Source of the DNA: Annona cherimola
Taxonomy: Eukaryota > Streptophyta > Magnoliopsida > Magnoliales > Annonaceae
Assembly (NCBI GenBank): GCA_030490835.1
Contig: CM059973.1
Span: 81,235,221 to 81,299,220, forward strand
Length of the DNA stretch: 64,000 nucleotides
Reading direction: 5' to 3'
The notes below the pieces were generated by a model. That model did no database searches. It was not told the origin of the DNA and saw only the letters and a program-made list of their open reading frames with translations. Both the position numbers and the translations under genes were made by a program. Below are positions 1 through 12,800 of the stretch, piece after piece. Position 1 is the first letter of the stretch, and every line of letters starts with the position of its first letter.

Positions 1-1240
1 TGAGCCTTGATGTAGATCTATTTTAACTGAGAAGACATTAGTATCCCCACTAATGATCCTCACATTCGTAACAACCCTGTCGTACATATCTTTAAAAATA
101 TCAATGTATCTGTTATTAATTCCTTTTTTTCTCATCACTTGGCATATTAACTCTTGCCAGTAAGAATTTTTATCTTACTGTCGGTCCCAGTCCCGGAAAA
201 AAAGCGAGTGTTGACATGTCAGGCTGGCAACCGGTGCTATTAAAAATCACCGCCGCATCTCTTATGGGTTCTCTTGTGTAAATGCAAAATGATAAATTTC
301 ATGATTGAATTGAATTTGACATAATCATCAAGATAATAAATGAGCTCCCACTACTAATTCACTTTGATAAAACAAGTCGGTAGTAACCACATACAACTAT
401 GTTGACCCATTTTTTACATTTAAAATTATTTTTAAAATCTAAATCATTTATAATATTTTTCTATGCATATGTTTATTATGTCGAAACTTATTTTGATTAG
501 ATATTAGCTTCCTAATTTGTATTAGTATTTGTTTTAATATTCTTTCTACATGCAATCATGCAAACATGTTTCTTTTTTCTTATCAACTAATTTTTCTATA
601 TTTGTATAAATGATAAGAATTATAGATGTCAAAATTGTTTCCACACATCTACCGATCCGGTTTCTAACCCAAGTAGACGTAATTTTTGTAGGATTTATAT
701 ATAAAGTTGAGTTGGAGTTTTGAAAATAAAGTTATTATAATTGGGTTGAGCTTTTATAACTGACTCAATTTACACTCCTGTACCACTACAATTTCAATAA
801 AAATATCTTGTTTTTTGGTTGCGTATAATGCTTGTTTGGCTATGTATAAATAAATTTGACTGCATATGTATAGTTGCTCAAGGGTAATGAAGCTTGTTAG
901 ATGCAGTCATTTTTATATTATAATATGCAACAAAAATTATTTAATGTGACTATTTAGATTTAATTGCAAATAATAATGACAATTTAGCTGTGTGAGTATA
1001 GTATTTTGCTTTTTTGATAGGAAAAATATATATAATTTGCTGACATTGATATTTTTTTTTGAAGGTGTTGCATTTGATATTAGATGTAGCCAATTTGTAA
1101 GCAAAACGTTTGTCACACATATAACCTTCTGTTGTAGTACATGTATAAAGCAATTGCATAGAAAATATAAAACAACAATTGACAATATAAGTAATATTTT
1201 ACAAAAAAAAGATAATATTTAAATAGTTAGGATGTTCAAT
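1..1240. other. AT-rich intergenic stretch, nothing recognised
   Basis: No convincing exon, RNA gene or bounded repeat was seen. The open frames here (for example 937-1222 on both strands) are short and AT-driven and match no protein family I know. Confidence 0.5.
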
Positions 1241-1246
1241 CAAATA

Positions 1247-2225
1247 AAAAGTAATGTTATCAGAACCGAACCGGTAATTGAACCAATGGAGTAACTGGTT
1301 TGGTTCGAATCGGTTTAAACCAGTGATATCACGTAATATAATTATGATGTCATAAATGTTTAATAATTTTTAATTATATTGTTGATAAAATACTAAAATT
1401 ATATACTTATAAATCCTAAATATATATATTCAATTTTAAGCATCGCAACAAAATATGCAGGAAAATATTAATAGAAAACTTTTAAAAATCTCTAAGTATA
1501 AATATTAAAAAATCAACTATTGGTGTTGTATTTGATTTTGTAGGAGTATGAGATTGGTTTCCACTCCCAAATGGGTCTGATGATGACATGATGATCAAAT
1601 AACTATCTAAAATAATCCAATGAAAGATTTATAAATCATGTAACTAATAATATTTTCTCAAATAGACAATTGAATGATAAATATTGTAATAAGTAGCTAT
1701 CTACTACAATAGTATAATAAAAAATCACATAAATCAAATAAATTGTAAAACACCCAATTTAAGAAATCAAATAAATTTTTTTATCCACCCGTAAAACAAC
1801 CAATTTACGGAGACCTTAAGAATGCCTATTGATGTCGTTCTAACATCAAGTTGATTAATTCACCAATTTACAAACATGACTTCTCCACTGCATGTATTGT
1901 GGAAATTTTAGAAAGTTAACTGCTACTACCTCATTGCCCTTCTTATTCTTGTAAACAGTTAGATTCGCATTTTAGAATCGGAAATGCGAAAACCCTATTT
2001 GGCTATTACCATATCACGTTCACGTCACGTGCTGCACTGCTGCTTGCTTGCCTTTTCATTTTCTTCTCCTGCTAGTTGTTAAATTGGTTGAACTCGGTCC
2101 AACCGTGATGTCTGGTTCAACCGCGAGTTCAAGCGGTTCAACTTAATTAAACTGAACCGATCCTAATCAAACCAAACTCAGGACGTGTCCGATCGGCCGT
2201 TCCAGTTCAGTTTTCACAACAACGA
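1247..2225. repeat. Repeat with GGTTCAA/AACCGG-rich ends
   Basis: The left end (about 1258-1335) is rich in AACCGG, GGTTTGGTTCG and TTTAAACC words, and the right end (about 2085-2170) in GGTTCAAC and GAACC words. The left end plus the following ATGATGTCATAAATGTTTAAT stretch matches, in reverse orientation, the sequence at about 60440-60690. Two occurrences with the same end style support a dispersed element. Exact termini and target duplication were not found, so the limits are approximate. Confidence 0.45.
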
Positions 2226-3282
2226 TAAAAAGAGTAGGTAAAGATGTAAAATTTCTTCTTTTTTCCCCAAACACCATACACACTGTAGTATTTTTTAAAT
2301 ATAATTTATTTTTCAACATGAATTCAAATTGACATTCAGGCAAGCCCTGTGAAAAATTACGGAGAGAATATTTCTACATCTAAATCTGTTTTCTAATTGC
2401 AGATTATCGATTTTATATTATATACTCATCTCGATTACCAATTTTCAAACATCAGTGTATGTGTTCTGACTTCTGACAAGACGTGATAGCTGCGTCTCAC
2501 GGAGGACTTGAAAAAAAAAAATGTTTCACGGAAGGAACGGAGCGACTGCCGATCTCTTTCGTTGCAAATTATAATCCGACTTCATTTATTATCGATCGAG
2601 CTCGTCGTAAGTCTCCTGATGAGCCATCTGCTTTAGCAGAGTCGTGGTTGACGACACAAAATAGATTACATGCCGCACATTCATTCCCTTCCACTCAAAT
2701 GCATGCCCTTTCGCGTATTTGGAAACCAAAGTCTAGGCTTGCAACGTGTCGCTTCGTTGGTCGAATTCCTGCCATCCAATTTTGTTTGGTTGGTTGAATT
2801 TCCGCCATGCAATTCCTCATGCTTTGAAAGAGAGCGTACGGTATATGTTAGAATGTGTAAATCGGTAATGACGTGCATGGAGACTATTAAGTAAATACGC
2901 TAGAATAAAAAAGAATTTGAAAAACTGAGAGAATGTATGATATGATAAAGTAATAATTAATAGTACAAAATAAAATTAAAAAATATCCTAGTTACATAGA
3001 ATGATGTAAAAATGATTGAAATAAGATAATAATAAAAAGAAAAGTAATTAGTTAGTTTAAAATATCACATCATACGGAAAAGGTGTGTGTGGTGGAAAGT
3101 AAGAATTCCCTTTTTTCTTTTTTACATGGAGCCTAAATTTAATTATCTCAACTCTTGTCATCACGATTCTAAACTAATTAGAAATACATAAGAAGTTTTT
3201 TTAATTACACACATGTATTGGAGAACAGAATTTTAATTAGATCTGTAGTGAGCACAACATGTCTATAAATAACACTAATTAA
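2226..3282. other. Intergenic, nothing recognised
   Basis: A slightly more GC-balanced patch at 2480-2830 has an open frame, but it shows no family motif, splice pattern or codon bias that I can support. From 2930 to 3065 lies AT-rich sequence resembling a recurrent low-complexity repeat of this window (compare 35640-35760 and 49085-49330). Confidence 0.4.
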
Positions 3283-3420
3283 GGTTAGCTCGATTGGCAC
3301 TAATTGTGGGATGTTTTCCGCCCGATTTGGGTTCGATGCTAATATGGTGCGACTGAGCGCTAAGTCTCTTAGATATCTCTTTTTTGAAAAACTTTGGTCT
3401 CTTCTAGTTGAGTATAGAAA
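3283..3420 (+). mobile_element. tRNA-derived SINE fragment
   Basis: A pol III internal promoter is visible: an A-box-like TTAGCTCGATTGG at 3285-3297 and a B-box-like GGGTTCGATGC at 3329-3339, about 45 bp apart, followed by a short body. It cannot be a real tRNA because no cloverleaf forms around the boxes. No convincing target duplication was found, so this is probably an old copy. Confidence 0.5.
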
Positions 3421-3589
3421 ATTTATCAAATTTCACGAACATATTTTATAATATGAGATGAAAAAGTGTAACATTATAAGTAAAATTACAGTTGGAACAA
3501 TAAAAAATATGTCTACAAATAACTATTCATTTGTTTTTTATGGAATAAGTATTCATTAATCTATGGAGAAAGAATTTCACCAGAAATTT

Positions 3590-3800
3590 TTAAAGAAGTT
3601 CAAGAAGTTGCATGGAAATTCAGTGCCATGCATGAAAGAGATTCCTGTGGATGGTTATGAAAAGAACAGTACGAGGCGAATGTTGACATCATTACGAAAG
3701 TAGCAAGATCTGGCAAGATATTGGTTATGTTCCTTTTCCATGCATGGGCGCAGATCTGGCCAGATCTTTGGGGTTGTGTTCCTTTTCCATGCATGGCCTT
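3590..3800. repeat. Short direct repeat, ~50-bp unit
   Basis: Two near-identical units lie one after the other at about 3706-3748 and 3752-3796. Each contains AGATCTGGC near its start and TGTTCCTTTTCCATGCATGG at its end. Nothing indicates a function. Confidence 0.55.
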
Positions 3801-5394
3801 TTAAGTCCACCATTTTTTAATTACATCTAGAAACCGAAACGTGATTCTTAATAGCAATTTGACTAATTGCCGATGCTATGTTGTCGACATGATGCTTCGG
3901 CGAAATTGCTTAGAACATAGTCATTTATCATTATTCATTTTTTTACTATAAGAAGTCAACCTAACAAAATACAATGCGCGCGGCTAATTTCGGGGATTGA
4001 TTTCGCCGCATGTGGTTGAACTTTGAAGAATAGAAAGGGTGGGATGGAGTAGCAATTTCCTTGGCATTCCATCGTTTCATTTGAATGCTCAGCCTGCTGT
4101 GCTTGCGATTGAATTTCTTTGTACATGATGCTGGCATGGAAACGATACACGGCAGGAGAAAAGGGTAAGAGCATCTAGCTTGTTTCACACTGCAAGAAGA
4201 GCGTACATCTTGGACCGCAGTTCTTTAAATAAGCAATCAGAATCCTTGAAGACTTTTTTGGAGAATTTTCCAGTATCACTGTATTTCGATGCACTGGCTC
4301 CTACTTCAGTTTTAAAAATGGTCCATCCAACCGTAGGATCTCTGGTAGTATCTCTGGTTCTGTATCCCACAGACGACTTTTGGCAAGTGGTCGTTCCCCA
4401 TCAAAGCACTCTACCGCTGGCAATGAGAAGCTTCTTTCAAATTACACATGATTTCCGAAGTCTCTGCCCAGAGCATCTTCTCTCCAAGTCAACTGAAAAA
4501 AAGAAATTCAGATGATCATCCCTGGGAGGAAACTATGGGTAGAAATTCATTTCGTGGACTCACCTGGCCAGCTAGCCAGGCCATTTGGTGATCCAAGCCA
4601 TAAAACTGACGTGTGGGGGGAGATGCTAGACACCCAGTGCTACAACCATCCAATCAATTTGCAAGATCCTAGCCATCCATTATACGTCCCTTCTCTATCC
4701 ATTATGTGGGCCTCTGATTTTTAAGTTGTTGGCATCTTCCAACATGTTTGATGCATGCTCGGGGCATAATGTGCAATGTGGGCGTAGTCATGGCACTTGA
4801 TGGAGTACCAGCAGGAGTAGTACGTGCTTGATCATTGTACTACATCCACTTGGCAAGTTGCATGAAATTTCCAAGGAAAAAAAAAAAAATGGAGTCTCGA
4901 CATGCAACCACTATTGAAGCTTTTGAAAAATTCTTGCTAGCAGGCCCACTTTTTTGACGAAAGGCGCGGAAGAAGAAGGTGACGATTGGGGTACTTCGCA
5001 TTCGCATACTGGGCATGTGGCTATGAAGAAACAGGCCGTTACATTCGGCTTCGTATGTAGTCAAGAACCGTCTCCGAGTCAAATCGGTGGGAGTTAACTT
5101 GGGTATTTAAAATTATCCATGAGTACTAGGAAAGTCAAAAAAATTTCTCAACCTCCCAAATAATGCAGAGTATATAGTTTAGTACTCAAATCAGACCCAT
5201 ATCTTTTAAAAAAAAACAGACCTACCTAAGTGAGTGATAGTATAGACACTAGATAAGAATAGGGATATACTATTATACTTTTTTATGGGTTTCATATAAC
5301 ATTATAACATATATCTAACAATATTACTAAATTCTTTCATTGCAGACACTTCTACAATAAGAGGAGACTCCTACCACCACTTTCCAATATGGTT
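3801..5394. other. Intergenic, more GC-balanced, nothing recognised
   Basis: The section 3960-4720 has more balanced base composition than its surroundings and overlapping open frames up to 111 codons. None carries a recognisable domain or a splice-consistent continuation. It may be an old gene or element remnant. Confidence 0.35.
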
Positions 5395-6164
5395 ATATGT
5401 TTCTCGATATATATATATATATAAGAAATATTCAAGTGTATGTACCTCAAAATGGGCTTCATATGTTCATAAAATTATAATTTACTCCACCAATTGTATT
5501 TAGAATTATGTATTCTATTATCATATCAATTTTCATCCTAATTGGATATGTATATAAACCTCATTTAAAAATGGTATAAATTCAATGTAATAAAATAGTT
5601 TAATATAAATAATAATTTTAAAATTGTATTTTTTAACATGTAAACCATTTGCTATAAAATTTATATATGGATAGATGATTGTACAAAGTATCAATATATT
5701 TAAATACATGTAAAACCTATTTTGGGTCATGCGCACTGTTAATTACGGTGCGGCTTCATTGCATATATATATATATAGGAAAACGTTCCGATGCATGCGA
5801 CGCACTGTGCAGTGTATGCACTGTGTGCTTGATCATAAATGGGAAATTCACCCCACCCATTGTATTTAAAATTGTTCACTTTATTAGTATACCAATTTTC
5901 ATTCAAATCCAACATGTGTATAGTTCCTATCTTAAAATGGGGCAAAATCAACGTAATAAAATAATTTAATGTAACTATCGAGTTTAAAATGATATTTCCA
6001 ACATCGAAACTGTCTAAAATATGATTTTTATATGTATAAATAATTGTATAAAATTTCATTGTAATCTAATATGTGTGAGACCTATTTTACAAGGAACTGC
6101 ATCGTAATTACGATGTAATCCTTTTGCACATGATCGGATCTTGATATAATATGTTGCTCGATAT
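5395..6164 (-). mobile_element. (TA)n-embedded dimer of a ~350-bp element
   Basis: Two tandem copies in the same orientation (about 5428-5755 and 5778-6140) are joined by a (TA)n run at about 5763-5777, and a further (TA)n run opens the locus at 5407-5422. Both copies share landmarks such as CCA(A/C)CCATTGTATTTA-like and TCATTTAAAATGG-like words. The locus lies between near-identical 16-bp repeats, ATATGTTTCTCGATAT at 5395-5410 and ATATGTTGCTCGATAT at 6149-6164. The same element occurs as a dimer at 20247-21018 in the opposite orientation. No transposase is present, so it is non-autonomous. Confidence 0.7.
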
Positions 6165-7787
6165 TGAAGTAACTTAGTTCATGATAGAATCAAACTAACT
6201 TGACCTTAAAATGGCATGGGTAATAACGCTAGCTAAGAACCAAACCAACATGTGGGTAAAGTAGAGTAGATTACTTACAAATAGAATATAAGTAGAGCAC
6301 GCTAATAGAAATGATCTAAGTTGCATGCCTAAATAACTAAGTTGTCACCGGCAAGAAATTTTGCTAGACTGGAATAATTGTAATGGGGGCCGTTCAAATT
6401 TCTGCCCACCTGTTGACCTATGCAGAAAATGGAGTTTGATCATGGAACTAAAGTTGCTTATGTATTTTCCTTTATTTATTTATTTATTTATTTTTGCAGT
6501 TGGCGATTGCATTATCACCTTGGGACGTAATTGATGAATCTTAGTAGATCTCCAATTAATGTTCAGTTGGACCGCCATACAGTTACGTTGTGTGAATCAT
6601 TTTCGGTTGAATTCTGGCGCCATTGTTCACAGCGGAAGATGAAATTCATCTTAGGGTAGTTCCACATTTTACATTGAGTGCACTGTTATTCATTCAGATC
6701 TACTCTGGTCAACCATTTCATGTGAAATAATACCTAAACATATAACTTAAGGTCTAAAAGTCAGACCAAATCCTAGAAAATCTGGTATGTTGTCAACAGT
6801 ATGTGCAGAATGCCCAAGTTAGTTAATGGATTGGAATTTCTTTCAAAGATCAACGAATATGGCCTTTTATGTATTTCTGAAGATCTCATAATTCATCTCA
6901 TTCTTTGTTTCTGGACGGCCAACGTTCTATGAGACCTTTCAAAAGGGCTGTTGGATGGCCCGAATATTCAATCATTGTCTGGCACTCTAAGGCCTAAGCC
7001 AAGCTCACATCCTACGCCGTACCACGGGCCTCGGCCCGTTCAAGTTCTTAGGAGTCCGAAAGTGGCGCAATTATATTTTAATTGTTGGAATTAAATTAGG
7101 ATTTCTGGATTTTCATGAATTAACATCATCTCAAATGTTTCTTTCGTTTATTTCTAATTTAAACAAGGATCCTTAAATTCTTAGTTTTGTAACTTTTAAG
7201 TTTTAATTTCCTTTAAATATATTTAAAAAATTAGGACCTTCTTATTAGGGTCGCAAGTCATAAATATGAACAGTTACAAAATCATTATATCACATGCCAC
7301 ACTACGGACAACCCTTGCATAAACACATTTCTATTTATACATAAAAGATTCCTCATTAATTATTTTAAGAGATTTATATTGAGAAGGACTCGTATTACTC
7401 GTGAAATTTCGCTACTCCTTTTTTTTAAAAAAAAAGAAATTAGAGCCAATTAAAATAGTCCTAGATTCCTAATGAACCAGGTATAAATGAATCTTAGAAT
7501 CTAATAGTGTATTTGGTTTTTGATGATATTTTTGGAAGAACATTTTTTAAAATGTGTTACACGGGTAAACAAGTTGTAAATAAATGATTTAAAAGTAAGA
7601 TATTTGTATAAAAATATAAAAAATAATTTAAAAATAGAATAGTTAATATAACGCCCACACTCAGAAAACTATCATGGGAAAAGTGACCTTTAAGCTTATA
7701 GGCTATAAGTCTCATGGTGTGATATTATTTTTTTTGATTTAGCAACTCAACCGTACAATTTTAAAACACATCATACCGTAATTCAAT
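6165..7787. other. Intergenic, nothing recognised
   Basis: A (TTTA)n run sits at about 6470-6497. The section 6600-7060 is less AT-rich but shows no exon chain. The section 7500-7640 resembles a recurrent AT-rich repeat seen at 35640-35760 and 49085-49330. Confidence 0.4.
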
Positions 7788-8838
7788 TAGGGGTGCAACT
7801 CAGGCATATGAAATTTGGGTTTATCTTAACCCTAATCATAACCTTATTTGTAAAATATAAACCTTAACCTGATTTTTAAAAATCGGGTTTGGGTTGAATA
7901 ACGTTTATGAATTTATGGTTTACTTATCAAGAGTGATGAGTGTAGGATTTCATACAAATATATAGTACGTATTTAAACTAAAATTTTTTTAATCTAAATT
8001 TTTTTATTTTCCATAACTACCTTATTTTTAATCATTTCTTCACATTTTACTATACAACTATTTTATTTTTAATTATTTCTACACAATTACCCATATAACT
8101 AACCTATTTATTTTAATTTTATTCTCTTTACTTCTTATTATTACCTCTATTACATCATATCATTTTTTCATTTCAACAATTTTTACAACAAAAAAATTTT
8201 CATCCAAAAGTTTTATCAATTCGCAAATACACCTATAATAATAATAAATCATGTAAGTAAACATAATAATATATAGTCGATATTAAATGATCTTTTTAGA
8301 TCATTCTGAAATTCGACAATTTCAAATTGGTCCAAAAACATACTTTTTTTGAAATTTTTATTAAAATATTAATCTAATTATATTTAATTTATAAACTAAG
8401 TTTTACCCTTTTTTGGATATATGTATATATTTATTTTGAATTTTTAAATATATGGATATTTAAGACATTTTAAATTAAATACCTCTGTATTTAAAAATTC
8501 AAAATAAATATATACACTTATTCAAAAATGATAAAACTTGATTTATTGATTAAATATCACTAGATTAACATGTTTATAAAAAAATTACATTTTTTAGAAC
8601 CAATCTGTCCCAAAAGAGCAATGTTCTATAAAGAATATTTCTAGAAAAAATTTAACATTAAAAACAAGATAAACAAAGAAAATAATATGCCAAACATGTA
8701 TATAAATATAAATATAAATAACATAAAATACACAAAATATAAAAAATATTGTTTAAATATTATGTATATAATATATTTTATAATAAATAACAAATAAAAA
8801 ATTGAGCTTAGGTTCTTCGAGGCCCAAGTTGCATCCTC
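7788..8838 (-). mobile_element. Non-autonomous hAT-like element, with a nested foldback element
   Basis: It starts with TAGGGGTGCAACTC and ends with CAAGTTGCATCCTCA. Read in reverse, the last ~250 bp match the start of the bounded hAT element at 31816-32488, including the word TATTATAAAATATATTATATACA-like run before the AT-rich core. A foldback element (about 8290-8625) interrupts it. No clear 8-bp duplication survives, and no transposase is present. Confidence 0.6.
8290..8625. mobile_element. Foldback element, shared-core family (copy A)
   Basis: The two halves form a large inverted repeat centred near 8470. GTATATATTTATTTTGAATTT on the left pairs with AAATTCAAAATAAATATATAC on the right. 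The ends (TTTCAAATTGGTCC, then GAACCAATCTGTCCC) are also inverted. The core is shared with the copies at 11095, 21779, 32900, 35300 and 46175. Confidence 0.6.
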
Positions 8839-9269
8839 AGTTTTAATGATTCTAAGTGTCTACTCCACATCTATTTGAAGAAATCTGCTAAAATACTTAC
8901 ACGGTATTTAACCTAGATTCTCTTATAAACTTACAGAATCACTCTCTCATTTTCTAATTGGGATTTGGCTCTAGGCAATTATAGTTAAGAAGAGAAAAAA
9001 AAAAGTTTTAGATGTAACAGATATTTTTTCGGTGAATACCAAGGTACCCGTTTTCATTTTTAACTTTAATCAAATACCTTTAAGACAATAATCTATGTAA
9101 CTTCGGTTTAACGGCTAACGGTGCACAACAGTGATTATCGAGTTTCGTGAGATGATATGAATTTTTAAATTCTGATTCTTTGGACGTGCTGTAATTTTTA
9201 TCTATCCGTGTAGAATTTAGAATGACAAACCTACTGTGCAAATTTTGCCTTTTAGAATTTAGAATGGCA
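8839..9269. other. Intergenic, nothing recognised
   Basis: No gene or bounded repeat was seen. This is the distal upstream region of the MAP1D-like gene. Confidence 0.4.
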
Positions 9270-9740
9270 AAATAACTTTTTCAAAATTTAAGATTTTGAT
9301 CCTTAATGAAAATTTCAATCCACGCATTATATTTAACATAATTTTTTTATCTAAGAAACCAAGTTTCATAAACGTCACACTTGTTTAAATATAAACATAT
9401 ACATATATTCATACATAAATTATAAAAAATGCTTAAATCTATTTACGCATGTATTAGAATATAATAATACTTTATATAATTATTTATTCACATAGAAAAG
9501 ATATTTTGGACGGTTTCAGATCTTGAAAATACTACTTTAAAATTGATATTTCAGTATTTTTTATAATTTACACATAAATAAATATATATATATATATATA
9601 TATATATTTTAACAAATGTGGCCCATAAACATACTTGATTTGAATACAATTTGATCCATTGAATAAATAAATGATGTTAAATATAATGAATAAATTAAAT
9701 TTTTTATCAAAAATTAAAATTTTAAATTTTAGAAGGGTAA
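9270..9740. mobile_element. Foldback (Mutator-like) element abutting the MAP1D promoter
   Basis: About 65 bp at each end are inverted copies of each other, both running into GCATTATATTTAACAT-like and ATTCATTATATTTAACATCA-like words. The sequence is related to the bounded elements at 14239-14829 and 38230-38760. A (TA)n run lies at about 9580-9608. Limits are approximate. The right end lies about 20 bp from the TATA-like box of the next gene. Confidence 0.6.
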
Positions 9741-9758
9741 CGTGCATCCACTGGATCG

Positions 9759-9767
9759 TTATATATC
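9759..9767 (+). promoter_or_regulatory. TATA-like box of the MAP1D-like gene
   Basis: TTATATATC lies about 100 bp upstream of the first ATG, which would give a leader of roughly 70 nt. It is assigned by sequence and position only. The many other TA runs nearby make this uncertain. Confidence 0.4.
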
Positions 9768-9865
9768 AGCCTCGTCCGCTCGTTTATCAGCTCTCAGGCT
9801 TCACTCGCTGCCCCTGAGCATCGAGCCTCGAATCTTGCTTAGATTGAGTCTTCCTCTTGAATCTA

Positions 9866-12800
9866 ATGATGGCTTCTTCTCTCTCATTTCTCTCCTCTTT
9901 GACGACCAAAAGCTTATCTTCTTCTTCTTCTTCTTCTTCTTTCTACTCTTCTTCCACTCTCGCCTCAGCCTCAGTCTCGAAGCTGCCTTTCTTGTCACAT
10001 CGTCCTCGTACAGGTATTTCATCGAACACCTTTCTTACGGAAAATGTATTTCCTCTTTTTTCTCCTTTTCTTCCTCTTACATTCGATTTCATCTCTCTCT
10101 TCAATCATCTTGTCACTGCACTGCTATCTCTTCTTTGTTAATATGTTGGTTTCTTCCAAGCGTTGGCTCGATTCGCTTCAAAGATTGTCTAGGATTACGT
10201 GTGAGCTCCCATCTCTGGAAACAGTTTAACTTGAGCTTGACATAGATAATCATAAATTTCTTCTTGGTTGAGCTCGTTTTGCACGATTGTGCTGTGTAAT
10301 GTATCGTCGGAACATTGACTGGCTGCAATTGTCCAAGGTAAGCTTCTCTCTGCCTGAGCTTTCCGATTTGACTTCAAAATAAGCTGACTTTAGCTCAGGT
10401 TGAGTTTTGTTCGACTTGCTGAAGTTGGAACTGGAATGTCCAAATTTGAGTTCAGGTTGAACATAGATTTTAGCTGCAACTAATTTCAAATAATTTATTT
10501 TCGCGCATACAGCAACACAGTAAATAATATGTTGCAGTAATAAATGGTTCTTGCTTGTGTTTTCATTTATCATGTCAGCATTCGTGTACGCATTTGCCTA
10601 TATGTACGTGGACCAACTTCTGCTTGAGCTAATGCAAGCCGCCTATCAAGTACTGCCGAGCAGTGCAAGATGAGGCCTATATATTGGATGAGCATGGACT
10701 TTAAGCTTGTGCTGCTAGCACTTTCCCGAATTACCTACAAAACAGCATCTAACAAAGTTCGTAGTTATATTTTCTTAATACTCGCCTTTTCTTAGAATCG
10801 ATTGAATATTTCTTGGATGTTTCTTTTTGTAAGAAGGTCGCTCATTAACATTGCTGAGGTTTGGTATTTTCTTTTTGTAAAATTAATTCATTTCCCTTTT
10901 ACTTTATGGGCTTTAGGGAATACACAGTTGCGCAAGCCTGTCAAAATCATATCAAAGAGAATATCAGGGTTGGAGGAGGCCATGCGAATTAGGAGGTATG
11001 TGAATGCAATATTAGACTGAATTTCTGAAGTCGGACATTAATGGAAAAATTGAAGGCTGTTGGGATAGAGCAGACATGCTGAAATTTTATATGCATTTGG
11101 ATTTTGGATAGCCTGGGCTAAGTAATGGTTTACTTCGCCCATGCCAATAAACTTATTTTTTATTTTTACTTTTTTTCCATAAATATATTAATCTAGATAT
11201 ATTTGATGTATAAATCAAAATTTACCATTTTTGAAGATATGTATATATTTTTTGGATTTTTAAACATAGTATTTTAGCCATTTTTAATTGTTCAAAATTA
11301 CTAAAATAACCCTATATTCAAAAATCTAAAAAAATTATACACATCTCTAAAAATGGTAAAACTTTCTTTATATATGAAATATACCTAGATTAATAAGTTT
11401 ATGGAAAAAAGTAATAAATAAATAAATAAATAAATAGGTTTTTTGACCCAGGCTAAGTAAGTCATTACTTAGCCCAAGTTAACAAGATCACACCTCATAA
11501 GTCTCAAAACTTTTATTTGCCTACTTCTCTAAGCAACTTGCTTGTTCGCCAGAAACCAGGTGATTAAATTTTGGTTCTCAGCACACAAGTTGGGCTTGCT
11601 CATCATTAGGTTTCATGATCATTCTGGGAAGTGTAAGGGGACAAGAAGATTCCCATCACACATTTCTATTAATTTCCATCATCAGATTTAAAGGATTTGA
11701 AAATTATGCGTTTATACATAAGTTTGAACCTGCTTATGTCCACTCTGGTGGATAATAAATATACACAATAAATTCTTAATTTTTTACATACAAACCTGTT
11801 AGACTTGAGTTCTTCTTTCATTTTATGTGTATCACATCTCAAACACGCAAAGATGTTGGAGATCTGATTCAGTCATCAGATGCACCATGCAATGCACAGG
11901 ATGCCAATATTTCATATGATTGTCTAATCCCGACACCTTAGGCTTTCGAGGAGAATCGACTTTCATTAGTTTTCTCATACCTATTTCCTTTTGTGATTTG
12001 TCCTTTAATTGAATAGCTAGGACGTTCACATTCATGTGAGCATGGGCCTCCAAGGCTGTCATTGTCAATAAATAAGTCTCTAACATCAGATTAGTGATAG
12101 TTTGTGGTGGGAGAGAGTTGCTTATCCATAGGGGTGTTAATTGATTGGGTTGGGTGGGTTAGAGCCCGAACCTAATCCTAAGTCGTTTGAAAAAACTTCA
12201 ACCCTAGTTTGTTTATGACCTATTTAATAAATGTGTTAACGGTTGATTAGCTTGGAAACAAATTCTCTAATATGAACATTTATTTAATAATTATCTGACT
12301 AATCCAGTACAATGCTTTTTTGTTCCTACTCCAAGATGCAAATAATATTCTATTTGTTTCTATTCAACAACTTAATTCAACATAAATATGCATGCGCAAA
12401 ATTCAGAAACATGCATATAATATGAGAATGCACCAAGCTAGACTTTCCATTATCAAATAAACTCAAGCAATTCCATTTCAAATGTTATACCTTATCACAC
12501 ACTTGTTGGCCTTAACAGGTCAATAACGGGTTAGTAAGTTGGATGGCCTCAATGGATCATTAAACAGGTTGATGGGTTATAAACATCCAGCCTGTTACCA
12601 TTTATTTAATTAAATGGATGGGTGGGTTGATGGATCACAACCCATCTATTAAAAAAATTCCAACCCTTACCCACTTATAAACGGGTTGAAGGAGGGGGGT
12701 TGACAAGTTGATCCAATCCTTTAGTACATCTACTTATCCAAGAGCACTGCAGCTGTTTTAATTACTTGTAGGGAACGTGAGCTTCGAAGTTCTGGGAAGT

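Noticed and set aside
9742..10245. 167-codon frame over the start of the MAP1D gene
   Set aside because: It does not connect to the later exons and runs through intron 1. The frame starting at 9866 joins all ten exons and gives a Ser-rich presequence.
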